Source: Pseudomonas sp. GM79
Lineage (GTDB): Bacteria > Pseudomonadota > Gammaproteobacteria > Pseudomonadales > Pseudomonadaceae
Assembly: GCF_000282495.1 (NCBI RefSeq)
Contig: NZ_AKJE01000027.1
Coordinates: 1 to 42,394 of the forward strand
Direction: 5' to 3'
DNA length: 42,394 nucleotides
Shown here: piece after piece, positions 9,938 through 17,849 of the stretch
How positions within the stretch are numbered: the first letter of the stretch is position 1
How the letters are laid out: the number at the start of each line of letters is the position of its first letter
The notes under the pieces: generated by a model
Database searches by the model: none
Told to the model about the DNA's origin: nothing
What the model saw: the letters and a program-made list of their open reading frames with translations, nothing else
Made by a program: the position numbers and the translations under genes

Positions 9938-10319
9938 GTCAAAAGGTCTCGTTTTGATCGGCAAGAATGGAATGAACAATTCACAGACACAGCCGTCCCG
10001 ACACGGCAAATGCTGGGGGCGTTTGCAGAGCGAATACGTCAAAGGGGATAAATGCGCGCTTGGGTCAGAAGGTCCCAGGCGTGGCACAAACGACCATTGC
10101 ATCAGCATGCGAATGGTCTATTCGGTCCCTCGAAACGGCGAAGTGATATCAATGTGATAGCACAATGTTAAGTTGCCATCATTCTGGCGTCAATAAGCCG
10201 TTCCAGGTGTTTTTTGGTGGACGCTCTAGCGCGCGGGTTTGAGTCCATTACCTGAACTTTCCGGGTGGAGAAACCCTCCACTCAATAACGCCGTGACATT
10301 GATAAATGAGGCCCCGCTC
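9938..10319. other. 382-bp divergent intergenic region upstream of the exoprotein gene
   Basis: This gap separates the exoprotein start from the small exported-protein gene. I see no gene in it. The exoprotein frame is open upstream to an ATG at 10102, but that extension has no family-like sequence, so the start at 9937 is preferred. A good minus-strand promoter candidate lies at 10165-10193. Confidence 0.6.
10165..10193 (-). promoter_or_regulatory. Candidate sigma-70 promoter for the exoprotein gene
   Basis: On the minus strand TTGACG (10193-10188) is followed after exactly 17 bases by TAACAT (10170-10165). The -35 matches 5 of 6 consensus bases and the -10 matches 4 of 6. It would give a leader of about 220 bases before the ATG at 9937. 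This is a pattern match only. Confidence 0.4.
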
Positions 10320-10598
10320 ATGAAAACCATCCTGCTGAAACTGACCCTCGCCGCCAGCCTCGCCTGTGCCCTCCCCGTTTGGGCCTGCCCGCCCGACGAA
10401 GCCACCGCCAAGCGCGAACAACTGGCCAAGGAGATCGCCAAGATCACGGAGCAGAACCCGGCCAAGGCCAAGGAAATCAATGACGAGTTGAAGAAGATGG
10501 ACCTGGAGACGGCCAGTAAGGATTTGCCGGACAAGTGCCAGTTGATTGATCAGCGTCTCAAGGAGTTGCAGTCGGCGGAGAAGAAAGCCGAGAGCTGA
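10320..10598 (+). CDS. Small exported charged helical protein
   Basis: A 92-residue protein of unknown function. The N-terminus MKTILLKLTLAASLACALPVWA is a typical Sec signal peptide, with cleavage expected after VWA (residue 22), leaving a mature protein that begins with Cys. The VWAC junction is a poor lipobox, so a lipoprotein is possible but not favoured. The mature part is rich in Lys, Glu, Asp and Ala, looks helical, and has a second Cys near residue 75 that could pair with the first. An upstream in-frame start near 10239 would bury the signal peptide, so 10320 was chosen. The gene stands alone between the exoprotein gene and a terminator shared with the helicase gene. I do not recognise a named family. 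Confidence 0.75.
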   Translation: MKTILLKLTLAASLACALPVWACPPDEATAKREQLAKEIAKITEQNPAKAKEINDELKKMDLETASKDLPDKCQLIDQRLKELQSAEKKAES

Positions 10599-10609
10599 AC
10601 GGCGAGATC

Positions 10610-10680
10610 AAAAGATCGCAGCCTTCGGCAGCTCCTACATGGGTTTTAGCGCGCAGCTGTAAGAGCTGCTGCGATTTTTT
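10610..10680. repeat. Imperfect inverted repeat of a Pseudomonas intergenic type
   Basis: The left arm carries AAAAGATCGCAGC with AGCTCCTACA, and the right arm is an imperfect inverse ending GCTGCGATTTTTT. Short repeats of this kind recur between genes in fluorescens-group Pseudomonas. The T-run after the right arm could make it a terminator for the small gene just upstream. Confidence 0.5.
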
Positions 10681-10685
10681 GACGT

Positions 10686-10715
10686 AAAAAAACCCGGACA
10701 CTGTCCGGGTTTTTT
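10686..10715. terminator. Bidirectional rho-independent terminator
   Basis: The perfect 8-bp stem CCCGGACA/TGTCCGGG has a one-base loop, preceded by seven A and followed by six T. It lies between the convergent small exported-protein gene and the helicase gene, so it can serve both. Confidence 0.9.
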
Positions 10716-10734
10716 ATGGGAACGCTACAGCGCT

Positions 10735-12081
10735 TTATTCAGCCGCTGGCGCTTCCGGCTTGCGGCGTTTCAAAGGCGCCATGCCGTCCTTGCTGACCAG
10801 CGACAGGGCGTCGGTCTTCGGGCGGTTGGCGATCTTGCGCTTGGTCGGGGCCTTGGCGCCGGTTTTCTTCTTGTCGCCTTTGGCGTCGACCTTTTTCTTC
10901 TTCACGCCAACGGCTTTGCCCGAGGCCTTGACCTTTTTCGGTCCGCCGTAGGTGCCTTTGACTTCCTTGATGGTGCGGCGCTCGAAGCTCTGCTTGAGGT
11001 AGCGCTCGATGCTCGACATCAGGTTCCAGTCGCCATGGCAGATCAGCGAGATGGCCAGGCCATCGTTGCCGGCGCGACCGGTGCGACCGATGCGGTGAAC
11101 GTATTCGTCGCCGCTGCGTGGCATGTCGAAGTTGATCACCAGATCCAGGCCTTCCACGTCGAGGCCACGGGCAGCGACGTCGGTGGCCACGAGGATCTTC
11201 ACGCCGCCCTGCTTCAGACGGTCGATGGCCAGTTTGCGGTCTTTCTGGTCTTTGTCACCGTGCAGCACGAACGCTTTGTATTCCTGCGCCACCAGACGGC
11301 CGTAAATACGGTCGGCCATGGCCCGGGTGTTGGTGAACACGATGGCCTTCTGATAGGTCTCGTTGGCCAGCAGCCAGTTCACGATCTGTTCTTTGTGCTG
11401 ATTGTGGTCGGCGGTGATGATCTGTTGACGAGTGGTGGCGTTCAGATCGCTGACGTTGTTCAGCTGCAAGTGTTCAGGGTTGTTCAGGACCTTGGCGACC
11501 ATCTCGCGCAGGCCCGAACCGCCAGTGGTGGCGGAGAACAGCATGGTCTGCTGACGGTTGGTGCACTCTTCCACCAGACGCTGCACGTCTTCGGCAAAGC
11601 CCATGTCGAGCATGCGGTCGGCTTCGTCGAGCACCAGCACTTCGACTTCTTTGAGGTCGAGGTTGCCGGCGTTCAGTTGCTCGATCATCCGGCCCGGCGT
11701 ACCGATCAGGATGTCCGGCACCTTGCGCAGCATCGCGGCCTGGACCTTGAAATCTTCACCGCCGGTGATCAGGCCGGACTTGATGAAGGTGAACTGAGCG
11801 AAGCGCTCGACTTCCTTGATGGTCTGCTGGGCCAGCTCGCGGGTCGGCAGCAGGATCAGGGTCTTGATGCTGACGCGGACTTTGGCCGGGCCGATCAAGC
11901 GGTTGAGGATCGGCAAAACGAATGCAGCGGTTTTGCCGCTACCGGTTTGCGCCGTCACCCGCAGGTCACGCCCTTGGAGCGCCAGCGGAATAGCCGCTGC
12001 TTGCACAGGCGTTGGCTCGACAAATTTAAGCTCGGCCACGGCTTTGAGCAGGCGTTCGTGCAGGGCGAATTGGGAAAACAC
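10735..12081 (-). CDS. DEAD-box ATP-dependent RNA helicase (SrmB/RhlE-like)
   Basis: A 448-residue cytoplasmic RNA helicase that unwinds or remodels RNA using ATP, probably in ribosome assembly or RNA turnover. Visible motifs in order: Q motif (F5 with Q27), Walker A AQTGSGKT (44-51), PTREL (79-83), TPGR (128-131), DEAD (152-155) and SAT (183-185). Then come the C-terminal RecA domain with VATDVAARGLD, and HRIGRTGRAG as motif VI. A strongly basic Lys-rich tail covers about the last 75 residues, as in SrmB and RhlE where it binds RNA. The GTG start at 12081 is chosen because GAGG lies 8 bases upstream and the protein then opens FSQFALHE, the usual Q-motif lead-in. The longer reading to 12162 adds an unlikely extension. 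It is divergent from the channel gene. The subfamily assignment is less certain than the helicase call. Confidence 0.93.
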   Translation of the reverse strand: MFSQFALHERLLKAVAELKFVEPTPVQAAAIPLALQGRDLRVTAQTGSGKTAAFVLPILNRLIGPAKVRVSIKTLILLPTRELAQQTIKEVERFAQFTFIKSGLITGGEDFKVQAAMLRKVPDILIGTPGRMIEQLNAGNLDLKEVEVLVLDEADRMLDMGFAEDVQRLVEECTNRQQTMLFSATTGGSGLREMVAKVLNNPEHLQLNNVSDLNATTRQQIITADHNQHKEQIVNWLLANETYQKAIVFTNTRAMADRIYGRLVAQEYKAFVLHGDKDQKDRKLAIDRLKQGGVKILVATDVAARGLDVEGLDLVINFDMPRSGDEYVHRIGRTGRAGNDGLAISLICHGDWNLMSSIERYLKQSFERRTIKEVKGTYGGPKKVKASGKAVGVKKKKVDAKGDKKKTGAKAPTKRKIANRPKTDALSLVSKDGMAPLKRRKPEAPAAE

Positions 12082-12274
12082 GGGTGCTACCTCGAAGAAA
12101 TACAAAAAAACAGCTGCATAGGGTAACGGTTTCGAGCGCGAAGGCCGAGTTTCTTTATACAAACGGCTGCAAACAGTGGTTTTTTTGTTGCCTGTTTTGC
12201 CTCAAAACGTCATCCGGAACGTCTTAAATGCTCTAATCGCCCCGTCGCGTCCTACAGAAGAACCGTTTTCACCC

Positions 12275-13573
12275 ATGGATATCAAACAGCTCTGGCTCAA
12301 CGCCCAAGACCTCTGGGGTGCTCTCGATCAGCACCCGCTCCTGCATTCCACGCTCGCGCTGATGTTGCTGCTGGTGGTGGCGCTGGTACTCGGACGAGTG
12401 GCGCGTTACCTCATTCTTCATGCGACCAAAATCCTCGGTCGCCAGCCGTCGCTGCACTGGATCACCGATTTTCGCCATAACAAAGTGTTTCATCGCCTCG
12501 CGCAGATGACGCCTTCGCTGGTGATCCAGTTCGGTCTGCACCTGGTGCCGGAGCTGAGCAAAACCGCCCTTAACTTCCTTGGCAATGTGGCGCTGTCGTT
12601 CACCATTCTGTTCCTGGTGCTGGCCGTCAGCGCATTGCTCAATGCCCTGCTGGACATTTATGCCCGCACCGAACACGCCCGCACCCGCTCGATCAAGGGC
12701 TACGTGCAACTGGCGAAAATGGTGTTGTTCGTGTTTGGCGCGATCATCATCGTCGCCACGCTGATCGACCGGTCGCCGCTGTTGCTGCTGTCGGGTCTGG
12801 GCGCCATGTCGGCGGTGATTCTGTTGGTCTACAAAGACACCCTGCTGTCGTTCGTCGCCAGCGTGCAACTGACCAGCAACGACATGCTGCGGGTCGGCGA
12901 CTGGATCGAGATGCCACAAGTCGGTGCCGACGGTGACGTGGTGGACATCACCTTGCACACGGTCAAGGTGCAGAATTTCGACAAGACGATTGTGTCGATC
13001 CCGACCTGGCGCCTGATGTCCGAGTCGTTCAAGAACTGGCGCGGCATGCAGCAGTCCGGTGGCCGCCGGATCAAGCGCAGCCTGTTCATCGACGCCAGCG
13101 GCGTGCGGTTTATTCGCGATGACGAAGAGCTGAAGCTGTCCCAGGTGCATCTGCTGACCGACTACATCAACCGCAAACAGGCGGAACTCAAGGCCTGGAA
13201 CGAAGCTCAGGGCAACGTCGCAGCGATGTCGGCCAACCGTCGACGGATGACCAACATCGGCACCTTTCGCGCCTATGCGCTGGCCTATCTGAAGAGTCAC
13301 ACGGAAATCCAGCCGAACATGACCTGCATGGTTCGCCAGATGCAGACCACCGCTCAGGGCATTCCGCTGGAAATCTACTGCTTCACCCGCACCACCGTGT
13401 GGGCCGATTACGAGCGGATTCAGGGGGATATTTTCGATTACCTGCTGGCGGTACTGCCGGAGTTTGGTTTGAGCCTTTATCAGCAGCCGAGCGGTGGGGA
13501 TTTGCGGTCGGGGTTGCTCCCGGCGGTGTTGGGCGCGAGTCACATTCCCGAGCCGGAAAAACACATCATGTAG
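12275..13573 (+). CDS. ybdG: MscS-family mechanosensitive channel, YbdG/MscM type
   Basis: A 432-residue inner-membrane channel of the small-conductance mechanosensitive family; the E. coli YbdG relative contributes to the low-conductance MscM response to osmotic downshock. There are several hydrophobic helices in the first 190 residues. The conserved pore and beta-domain segment reads SGLGAMSAVILLVYKDTLL, then NDMLRVGDWIEMP and GADGDVVDITLHTVKV. Further YbdG-like stretches are IPTWRLMSESFKNW, GGRRIKRS and RRMTNIGTFRAY. Length fits YbdG (about 415) rather than the shorter MscS. The ATG at 12275 (MDIKQLW) is preferred to an upstream start at 12176, which would overlap the probable divergent promoter region. 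It converges on the DMT transporter gene across a REP doublet. Confidence 0.9.
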   Translation: MDIKQLWLNAQDLWGALDQHPLLHSTLALMLLLVVALVLGRVARYLILHATKILGRQPSLHWITDFRHNKVFHRLAQMTPSLVIQFGLHLVPELSKTALNFLGNVALSFTILFLVLAVSALLNALLDIYARTEHARTRSIKGYVQLAKMVLFVFGAIIIVATLIDRSPLLLLSGLGAMSAVILLVYKDTLLSFVASVQLTSNDMLRVGDWIEMPQVGADGDVVDITLHTVKVQNFDKTIVSIPTWRLMSESFKNWRGMQQSGGRRIKRSLFIDASGVRFIRDDEELKLSQVHLLTDYINRKQAELKAWNEAQGNVAAMSANRRRMTNIGTFRAYALAYLKSHTEIQPNMTCMVRQMQTTAQGIPLEIYCFTRTTVWADYERIQGDIFDYLLAVLPEFGLSLYQQPSGGDLRSGLLPAVLGASHIPEPEKHIM

Positions 13574-13588
13574 CACCACATATCCCTT

Positions 13589-13678
13589 TGTGGGAGCGGG
13601 CTTGCTCGCGAAGGCGGAGTGTCAGCCGACATCTATGTTGAATGTCATACCGCATTCGCGAGCAAGCCCGCTCCCACA
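13589..13678. repeat. REP doublet (REPIN), copy 1
   Basis: Inverted arms TGTGGGAGCGGGCTTGCTCG and CGAGCAAGCCCGCTCCCACA enclose a spacer of about 44 bases. It fills the gap between two convergent stop codons, only 5 bases from the DMT transporter stop, and could act as transcription terminator or mRNA 3' stabiliser. Confidence 0.93.
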
Positions 13679-13683
13679 AGGGA

Positions 13684-14550
13684 TTAGTGTGCAACCGCCG
13701 GCCGGCGTACACCCAACCGACTAATCCACACCGCCATCAGAATCACCGACCCACCAAACAACAACCGCCCCAGCTCTTCATGCTGATTCCAGATCAACAA
13801 GTTGATCAGCAACCCCACCGGCACATGCAGGTTGTTCATCACCGCCAACGTTCCGCCGTTCACCAGGCACGCGCCCTTGTTCCACCAGTACAGACCCAGC
13901 GCGGTCGAGACCAGGCCGAGGAACAGCAGCACGCCCCATTGCAGCGGCGCTTCGGGCAGGAAGTTCTGTTTGCCGAACAACAGAAACGCCGGCAACGCCA
14001 CCGCCAACGCGCCCAGATAGAAGTAGCCGAAGCGTCGGTAATGCGGCAGATCACTCGGATGGCGGGCCACCAGATGTTTGTAGAGCACCTGCCCGGCGGC
14101 GTAGGTGAAGTTGGCGAGTTGCAGCAGCAGGAAACCCATGAAGAAATCCGGGTTGATCCGGTCATAACGAATCACCGCCGCGCCCGCCACTGCCACCAGT
14201 GCAGCAATCAAGGCCCACGGATTGAAGCGGCGGTTCAGCGCGTCTTCGATCAGGGTCACGTGCAGCGGCGTGAGGATGGTGAACAGCAACACCTCCGGCA
14301 CCGTCAGTACCCGGAAGCTCAAATACAAACAGACGTAAGTCACGCCGAACTGCAACGCGCCGATCAGCAACATCCCACGCATGAACGCCGGCTCGACCTG
14401 ACGCCAGCGCGTCAGCGGAATGAACACCAGCCCCGCCAGCAGCACCCGCACCAGCACCGCGAAGTAACTGTCGACATGACCGGCCAGGTATTCGCCGATC
14501 AAGCTGAAGGAAAACGCCTGGATCAGCGTGACAAAAAGTAGATAGCCCAT
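13684..14550 (-). CDS. EamA/DMT-superfamily metabolite exporter
   Basis: A 288-residue inner-membrane protein with about ten hydrophobic segments in two homologous halves, as in the drug/metabolite transporters of the EamA type (carboxylate, amino acid or amine export subgroup). Typical pieces are the opening GYLLFVTLIQAFSFSLIGEY, the conserved middle LLFTILTPLHVTLIEDAL at the end of the first half, and GLVSTALGLYWWNKGACLV with VPVGLLINLL in the second half. The substrate cannot be read from sequence. The gene is monocistronic: REP doublets lie on both sides, copy 1 against its stop and copy 2 beyond its start. Confidence 0.87.
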   Translation of the reverse strand: MGYLLFVTLIQAFSFSLIGEYLAGHVDSYFAVLVRVLLAGLVFIPLTRWRQVEPAFMRGMLLIGALQFGVTYVCLYLSFRVLTVPEVLLFTILTPLHVTLIEDALNRRFNPWALIAALVAVAGAAVIRYDRINPDFFMGFLLLQLANFTYAAGQVLYKHLVARHPSDLPHYRRFGYFYLGALAVALPAFLLFGKQNFLPEAPLQWGVLLFLGLVSTALGLYWWNKGACLVNGGTLAVMNNLHVPVGLLINLLIWNQHEELGRLLFGGSVILMAVWISRLGVRRPAVAH

Positions 14551-14627
14551 GGTCGCCTCATTTCGAATGACGGCGACGATAGCGGGTTTTGCTCGTCATC
14601 GCGACAGTCAGCCAACACACAAAACCC

Positions 14628-14717
14628 TGTGGGAGCGGGCTTGCTCGCGAATGCGGTGGGTCAGGCAACATTAATGTCGACTGACATGCCCTCTTCGCGA
14701 GCAAGCCCGCTCCCACA
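14628..14717. repeat. REP doublet (REPIN), copy 2
   Basis: Same arms as copy 1. Its spacer (ATGCGGTGGGTCAG, then CGACTGACA) is almost identical to that of copy 4 at 20347-20436, so these two moved or duplicated as a whole unit more recently than the others. Confidence 0.93.
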
Positions 14718-14749
14718 GGGGGCTGTGTGCCCGCTTATCAAATCGCAGG

Positions 14750-14789
14750 CAAAAAAAAGCCCGATCTCGCTAATGCGTTCAATCGGGCT
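14750..14789 (-). terminator. Rho-independent terminator of azoR
   Basis: AGCCCGAT and ATCGGGCT pair around a loop of about 16 bases. On the minus strand this is followed by a run of eight T, as expected about 100 bases downstream of the azoR stop. Confidence 0.8.
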
Positions 14790-14896
14790 AGAGCACTCAG
14801 GAGCAACAAGTGCAAAGGGAGGTTCGATGCGCGTGCAGGCTTGAAGGGTTGCGCCAGGTCACTAGACCATCCAGCGATTATCTGGCGATTAACGGC

Positions 14897-15496
14897 TCAG
14901 GCGACCAGGGAAAGCTTGGCGTTGGCCTGGTTCAGGCCTTTCTCCTGGAAGTCACCGCCCAGGTTCATGCCTTCGGCGTGAATGAACGTGACGTCGTGGA
15001 TGCCGATGAAGCCCATGACCTGGCGCAGGTACGGTTCCTGGTGATCCGCGGTGCTGCCGGCGTAGATCCCGCCGCGAGCGGTCAGCACATAGGCGCGCTT
15101 GCCGCTGAGCAGTCCTTGCGGGCCGGTTTCGGTGTACTTGAAGGTCACACCGGCACGCAGCACGTGGTCGAGCCAGGCTTTGAGGGTGCTCGGAATGGCG
15201 AAGTTGTACATCGGCGCAGCCATTACCAGTACGTCGGCGGCCAGCAGTTCATCAGTCAGCAGGTTGGAGCGTTCCAGCGAGGCCTGCTCGATCTCGTTGC
15301 GTTGTTCGGCAGGCTTCATCCAGCCGCCCAGCAAGTTGATGTCCAGGTGTGGCACCGGGGTTGTAGCAAGGTCACGGACGGTGATCTGGTCGGCCGGGTG
15401 TGCGGCTTTCCATTGGCTGATGAAGGTCTGGGTCAGCTGGCGGGAAACCGAGTCTTGCTGACGGGCGCTGCTTTCGATGATCAGAACGCGGGACAT
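14897..15496 (-). CDS. azoR: FMN-dependent NADH:quinone/azo reductase AzoR
   Basis: A 199-residue flavodoxin-fold cytoplasmic oxidoreductase that uses FMN and NAD(P)H to reduce quinones and azo compounds, protecting against quinone stress. The N-terminus SRVLIIESSARQQDSVSRQL is the usual phosphate-binding opening with the Ser-rich loop. MYNFAIPSTLKAWLDHVLRAG is the conserved FMN/dimer segment, and TARGG follows further on. Length is standard for AzoR (about 200). The ATG at 15496 has GGAGGC upstream. In many pseudomonads azoR lies beside a divergent LysR gene; here the nearest LysR gene is 600 bases away and not directly adjacent. The upstream DNA holds possible operator palindromes. Confidence 0.92.
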   Translation of the reverse strand: MSRVLIIESSARQQDSVSRQLTQTFISQWKAAHPADQITVRDLATTPVPHLDINLLGGWMKPAEQRNEIEQASLERSNLLTDELLAADVLVMAAPMYNFAIPSTLKAWLDHVLRAGVTFKYTETGPQGLLSGKRAYVLTARGGIYAGSTADHQEPYLRQVMGFIGIHDVTFIHAEGMNLGGDFQEKGLNQANAKLSLVA

Positions 15497-15557
15497 GGGA
15501 TGTAGCCTCCATCTGAGAATGCTGTAGGTCGATGGAGTGAAGGTTAAACAGAGTCAT

Positions 15558-15612
15558 ATCGATGAAAAAGCGCAAATAACTGCTATAAATCATCGATAAA
15601 TTCGTTTATAAG
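15558..15612. promoter_or_regulatory. Overlapping palindromes upstream of azoR (possible operator)
   Basis: ATCGATG (15558-15564) and CATCGAT (15591-15597) form one inverted repeat. A second runs from CTATAAA to TTTATAAG and overlaps it. This AT-rich segment, 60-115 bases upstream of the azoR start, is where a LysR-type or similar regulator would bind. Pattern only. Confidence 0.35.
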
Positions 15613-15624
15613 CGGTGCATGCCC

Positions 15625-15714
15625 TGTGGGAGCGGGCTTGCTCGCGAAGGCATTGTGTCAGTCGAAACCACTGCTGGCTGACACACCGCTTTCGCGAGCA
15701 AGCCCGCTCCCACA
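15625..15714. repeat. REP doublet (REPIN), copy 3
   Basis: Same inverted arms as copy 1 with a different spacer. It lies 12 bases downstream of the stop codon of the small exported-protein gene and upstream of the azoR regulatory region. Confidence 0.93.
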
Positions 15715-15725
15715 GGGTTGTAAAG

Positions 15726-16055
15726 TCATTTCGGGGTGCAGGTCAGGTTGATACGCATCTTGATGATGGAGCGGGTGAACTTGGCGGTGGCGTTTTTGTG
15801 TTTACCGGCAGGCACTTCGATTGTGCGGTTACGCGGCGCTTCCGGGCCATTGTTGAAAACCACCTTGCAGATCGCATCGGTGCTGCCGTAGTTGTTCACC
15901 TGAATGGAGGCGATATCGGCATCTGTATCAAAGGCGTTGTAGTCGATGCTCAAGCCGTTCAATTGCTTTTGAACGTCGATCGGATACGCAATCGCCGTCA
16001 GTGGCAGCAGCGCCAACACCGCACAACCCGCCATCACACTACAAAGTTTTTTCAT
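15726..16055 (-). CDS. Small exported protein of a conserved Pseudomonas family, unknown function
   Basis: A 109-residue protein with a clear Sec signal peptide, MKKLCSVMAGCAVLALLPLTAIA, likely cleaved before YPIDVQKQL. The mature part looks beta-rich, has two Cys (in AICKVVF and LTCTPK) that could form a disulfide, and ends close to the second Cys. The middle reads ADIASIQVNNYGSTDAICKVVFNNGPEAPRN, then a basic PAGKHKNATAKF. From memory, relatives sometimes carry the label 3-phosphoglycerate kinase; nothing in this short exported protein supports that, and I would not transfer the name. The gene is divergent from the LysR gene, with 49 bases between the two starts. Confidence 0.8.
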   Translation of the reverse strand: MKKLCSVMAGCAVLALLPLTAIAYPIDVQKQLNGLSIDYNAFDTDADIASIQVNNYGSTDAICKVVFNNGPEAPRNRTIEVPAGKHKNATAKFTRSIIKMRINLTCTPK

Positions 16056-16104
16056 TCAGCAGCCTCCAATAAGGACTGCCAGCTTAGGACAAGAGGAGCT
16101 CAAC

Positions 16105-17028
16105 ATGAAAGCGCCCCGCGTGACCCTTGATCAATGGCGAACATTGCAGGCCGTGGTCGATCACGGCGGTTTCGCCCAGGCCGCCGAAGCGCTGCACCGC
16201 TCGCAATCGTCGGTCAGCTACACCGTAGCGCGCATGCAGGACCAACTCGGTGTGCCATTGCTACGCATCGACGGCCGCAAAGCGGTGCTCACCGAAGCCG
16301 GCGGCGTGCTGCTGCGCCGTTCCCGGCAACTGGTGAAACAGGCCAGCCAACTGGAAGACCTGGCCCATCACATGGAGCAAGGCTGGGAAGCGGAAGTGCG
16401 GCTGGTGGTCGACGCAGCCTACCCCAGCGCCCGCCTCGTTCGCGCCCTGACCGCGTTCATGCCACAAAGCCGTGGCTGCCGGGTGCGCCTGCGCGAAGAA
16501 GTGTTGTCGGGTGTCGAGGAAGTGTTGCTCGAAGGCGTGGCCGATCTGGCCATCACCGGTTTCAGCATTCCCGGTTATCTGGGCGCAGAATTGAGCGACG
16601 TCGAATTTATCGCGGTCGCCCACCCCGAGCATTCCTTGCATCGCTTGAACCGCGAACTGAACTTCCAGGACCTGGAAAGCCAGATGCAAGTGGTGATCCG
16701 CGACTCCGGCCGCCAGCAACCACGAGACGTCGGCTGGCTCGGCGCCGAACAGCGCTGGACCGTCGGCAGCCTGGCCACCGCCGCGACCTTCGTCAGCAGC
16801 GGCCTGGGCTTCGCCTGGCTGCCCCGGCACATGATCGAGCGCGAACTCAAGGAAGGTACGCTCAAAGTGCTACCGTTGGACCAAGGTGGCAGCCGCAACC
16901 CGAGCTTCTATCTGTATTCAAACAAGGACAAACCCTTGGGCCCGGCGACGCAGATTCTCATCGAACTGCTGCGCACCTTTGATACCGCGCCGCTGGATGC
17001 ACCTTTCGCCGCCCCTGAACAAGCCTGA
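16105..17028 (+). CDS. LysR-family transcriptional regulator
   Basis: A 307-residue DNA-binding regulator of standard LysR length. The N-terminal winged helix is LDQWRTLQAVVDHGGFAQAAEALHRSQSSVSYTVARMQDQLGVPLL (about 8-53). The LysR substrate-binding domain follows, with LAITGFSI in lobe one, FVSSGLGFAWLPRHMI, and a short tail. A good ribosome site (GAGGAG) precedes the ATG. It is divergent from a small exported-protein gene, and the next gene (alpha/beta hydrolase) starts 14 bases after its stop. The regulator is therefore probably co-transcribed with the hydrolase and cyclophilin genes. Its inducer is unknown. Confidence 0.93.
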   Translation: MKAPRVTLDQWRTLQAVVDHGGFAQAAEALHRSQSSVSYTVARMQDQLGVPLLRIDGRKAVLTEAGGVLLRRSRQLVKQASQLEDLAHHMEQGWEAEVRLVVDAAYPSARLVRALTAFMPQSRGCRVRLREEVLSGVEEVLLEGVADLAITGFSIPGYLGAELSDVEFIAVAHPEHSLHRLNRELNFQDLESQMQVVIRDSGRQQPRDVGWLGAEQRWTVGSLATAATFVSSGLGFAWLPRHMIERELKEGTLKVLPLDQGGSRNPSFYLYSNKDKPLGPATQILIELLRTFDTAPLDAPFAAPEQA

Positions 17029-17042
17029 CATGGAGTGTACGT

Positions 17043-17846
17043 ATGGCCTATTTCGAACATGAAGGTTGTAACCTGCACTATGAGGAATATGGCCACGGCA
17101 CGCCGTTGCTATTGGTTCACGGGTTGGGCTCCAGCACCCTGGACTGGGAAATGCAGATCCCGGCGCTGTCAGCCCGCTACCGGGTGATCGTCCCGGACGT
17201 ACGCGGCCACGGGCGCTCCGATAAACCCCGCGAGCGTTACAGCATCGCCGGGTTCAGCGCCGACCTGATCGCTCTCATTGAACACTTGCACCTCGGCCCG
17301 ACACATTATGTAGGGCTTTCCATGGGTGGCATCATCGGCTTTCAACTGGCGGTGGATCAGCCGCAATTGCTCAAAAGTCTATGCATCGTCAATAGCCAGC
17401 CGCAAGTCAAAATGCAAAAGCCCAGTGACTATTGGTGGCTAATCAAACGCTGGAGCATGGCCCGACTGCTGAGCATGGAAACAATCGGCAAAGCCTTGGG
17501 GCGCATGCTGTTTCCCAACCCCGACCAAGCCGATTTGCGGCAAAAAATTGCCGTGCGCTGGGCAAAGAACCACAAACATGCTTATCTCGCCAGCTTCGAT
17601 GCCCTCATAGGCTGGGGGGTTCAGGAACGACTTTCGCGAGTCACCTGTCCAACCCTCATCGTTAGCGCAGACCACGATTACACACCGGTCTCGGTGAAGG
17701 AAACTTACGTAAAACTGCTGCCCGATGCGCGGCTGGTGGTGATCGCCGATTCGCGCCACGCCACCCCGCTGGATCAACCCGAACGCTTCAACCAAACGCT
17801 GCTCGAGTTTCTCACCGCAGTCGACACCACCACTCAGGATCACTGA
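17043..17846 (+). CDS. Alpha/beta-fold hydrolase
   Basis: A 267-residue soluble hydrolase with a full catalytic triad: the nucleophile S93 in GLSMGG, the acid D212 in SADHDYTP and H239 in DSRHATP. The oxyanion segment VHGLGSS and the strand-turn DVRGHGRSDKP are typical of the 3-oxoadipate enol-lactonase/esterase group, but length and motifs do not fix a substrate. A cap region lies around residues 120-195. It has no signal peptide, so it is cytoplasmic. It is tightly packed between a LysR gene and ppiA. Base composition dips in the cap region compared with its neighbours. Confidence 0.88.
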   Translation: MAYFEHEGCNLHYEEYGHGTPLLLVHGLGSSTLDWEMQIPALSARYRVIVPDVRGHGRSDKPRERYSIAGFSADLIALIEHLHLGPTHYVGLSMGGIIGFQLAVDQPQLLKSLCIVNSQPQVKMQKPSDYWWLIKRWSMARLLSMETIGKALGRMLFPNPDQADLRQKIAVRWAKNHKHAYLASFDALIGWGVQERLSRVTCPTLIVSADHDYTPVSVKETYVKLLPDARLVVIADSRHATPLDQPERFNQTLLEFLTAVDTTTQDH

Positions 17847-17849
17847 CTT

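Larger units (their letters stand above)
14551..14896. other. 346-bp intergenic region holding a REP doublet and the azoR terminator
   Basis: This gap lies between the DMT gene start and the azoreductase stop, both minus strand. It contains REP doublet copy 2 and a rho-independent terminator. The remaining 14790-14896 shows no gene or clear motif. Confidence 0.6.

Noticed and set aside
7847..10051. Long plus-strand open frame of 734 codons opposite the exoprotein N-terminus
   Set aside because: Same reason; it crosses the exoprotein start and promoter region and has no recognisable domain or ribosome site.
9937..10102. Upstream ATG at 10102 as start of the exoprotein
   Set aside because: It would add 55 residues unlike any signal peptide and would start within the expected leader; the MDVR start gives a proper exoprotein signal sequence.
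12269..13579. 436-codon frame antisense to the mechanosensitive channel gene
   Set aside because: His- and Gln-rich translation typical of antisense shadows in GC-rich DNA; the plus frame is a clear YbdG homologue.
13589..13678. REP doublets as a CRISPR array
   Set aside because: The repeats are palindromic pairs scattered between genes with no regular spacer array and no cas genes.
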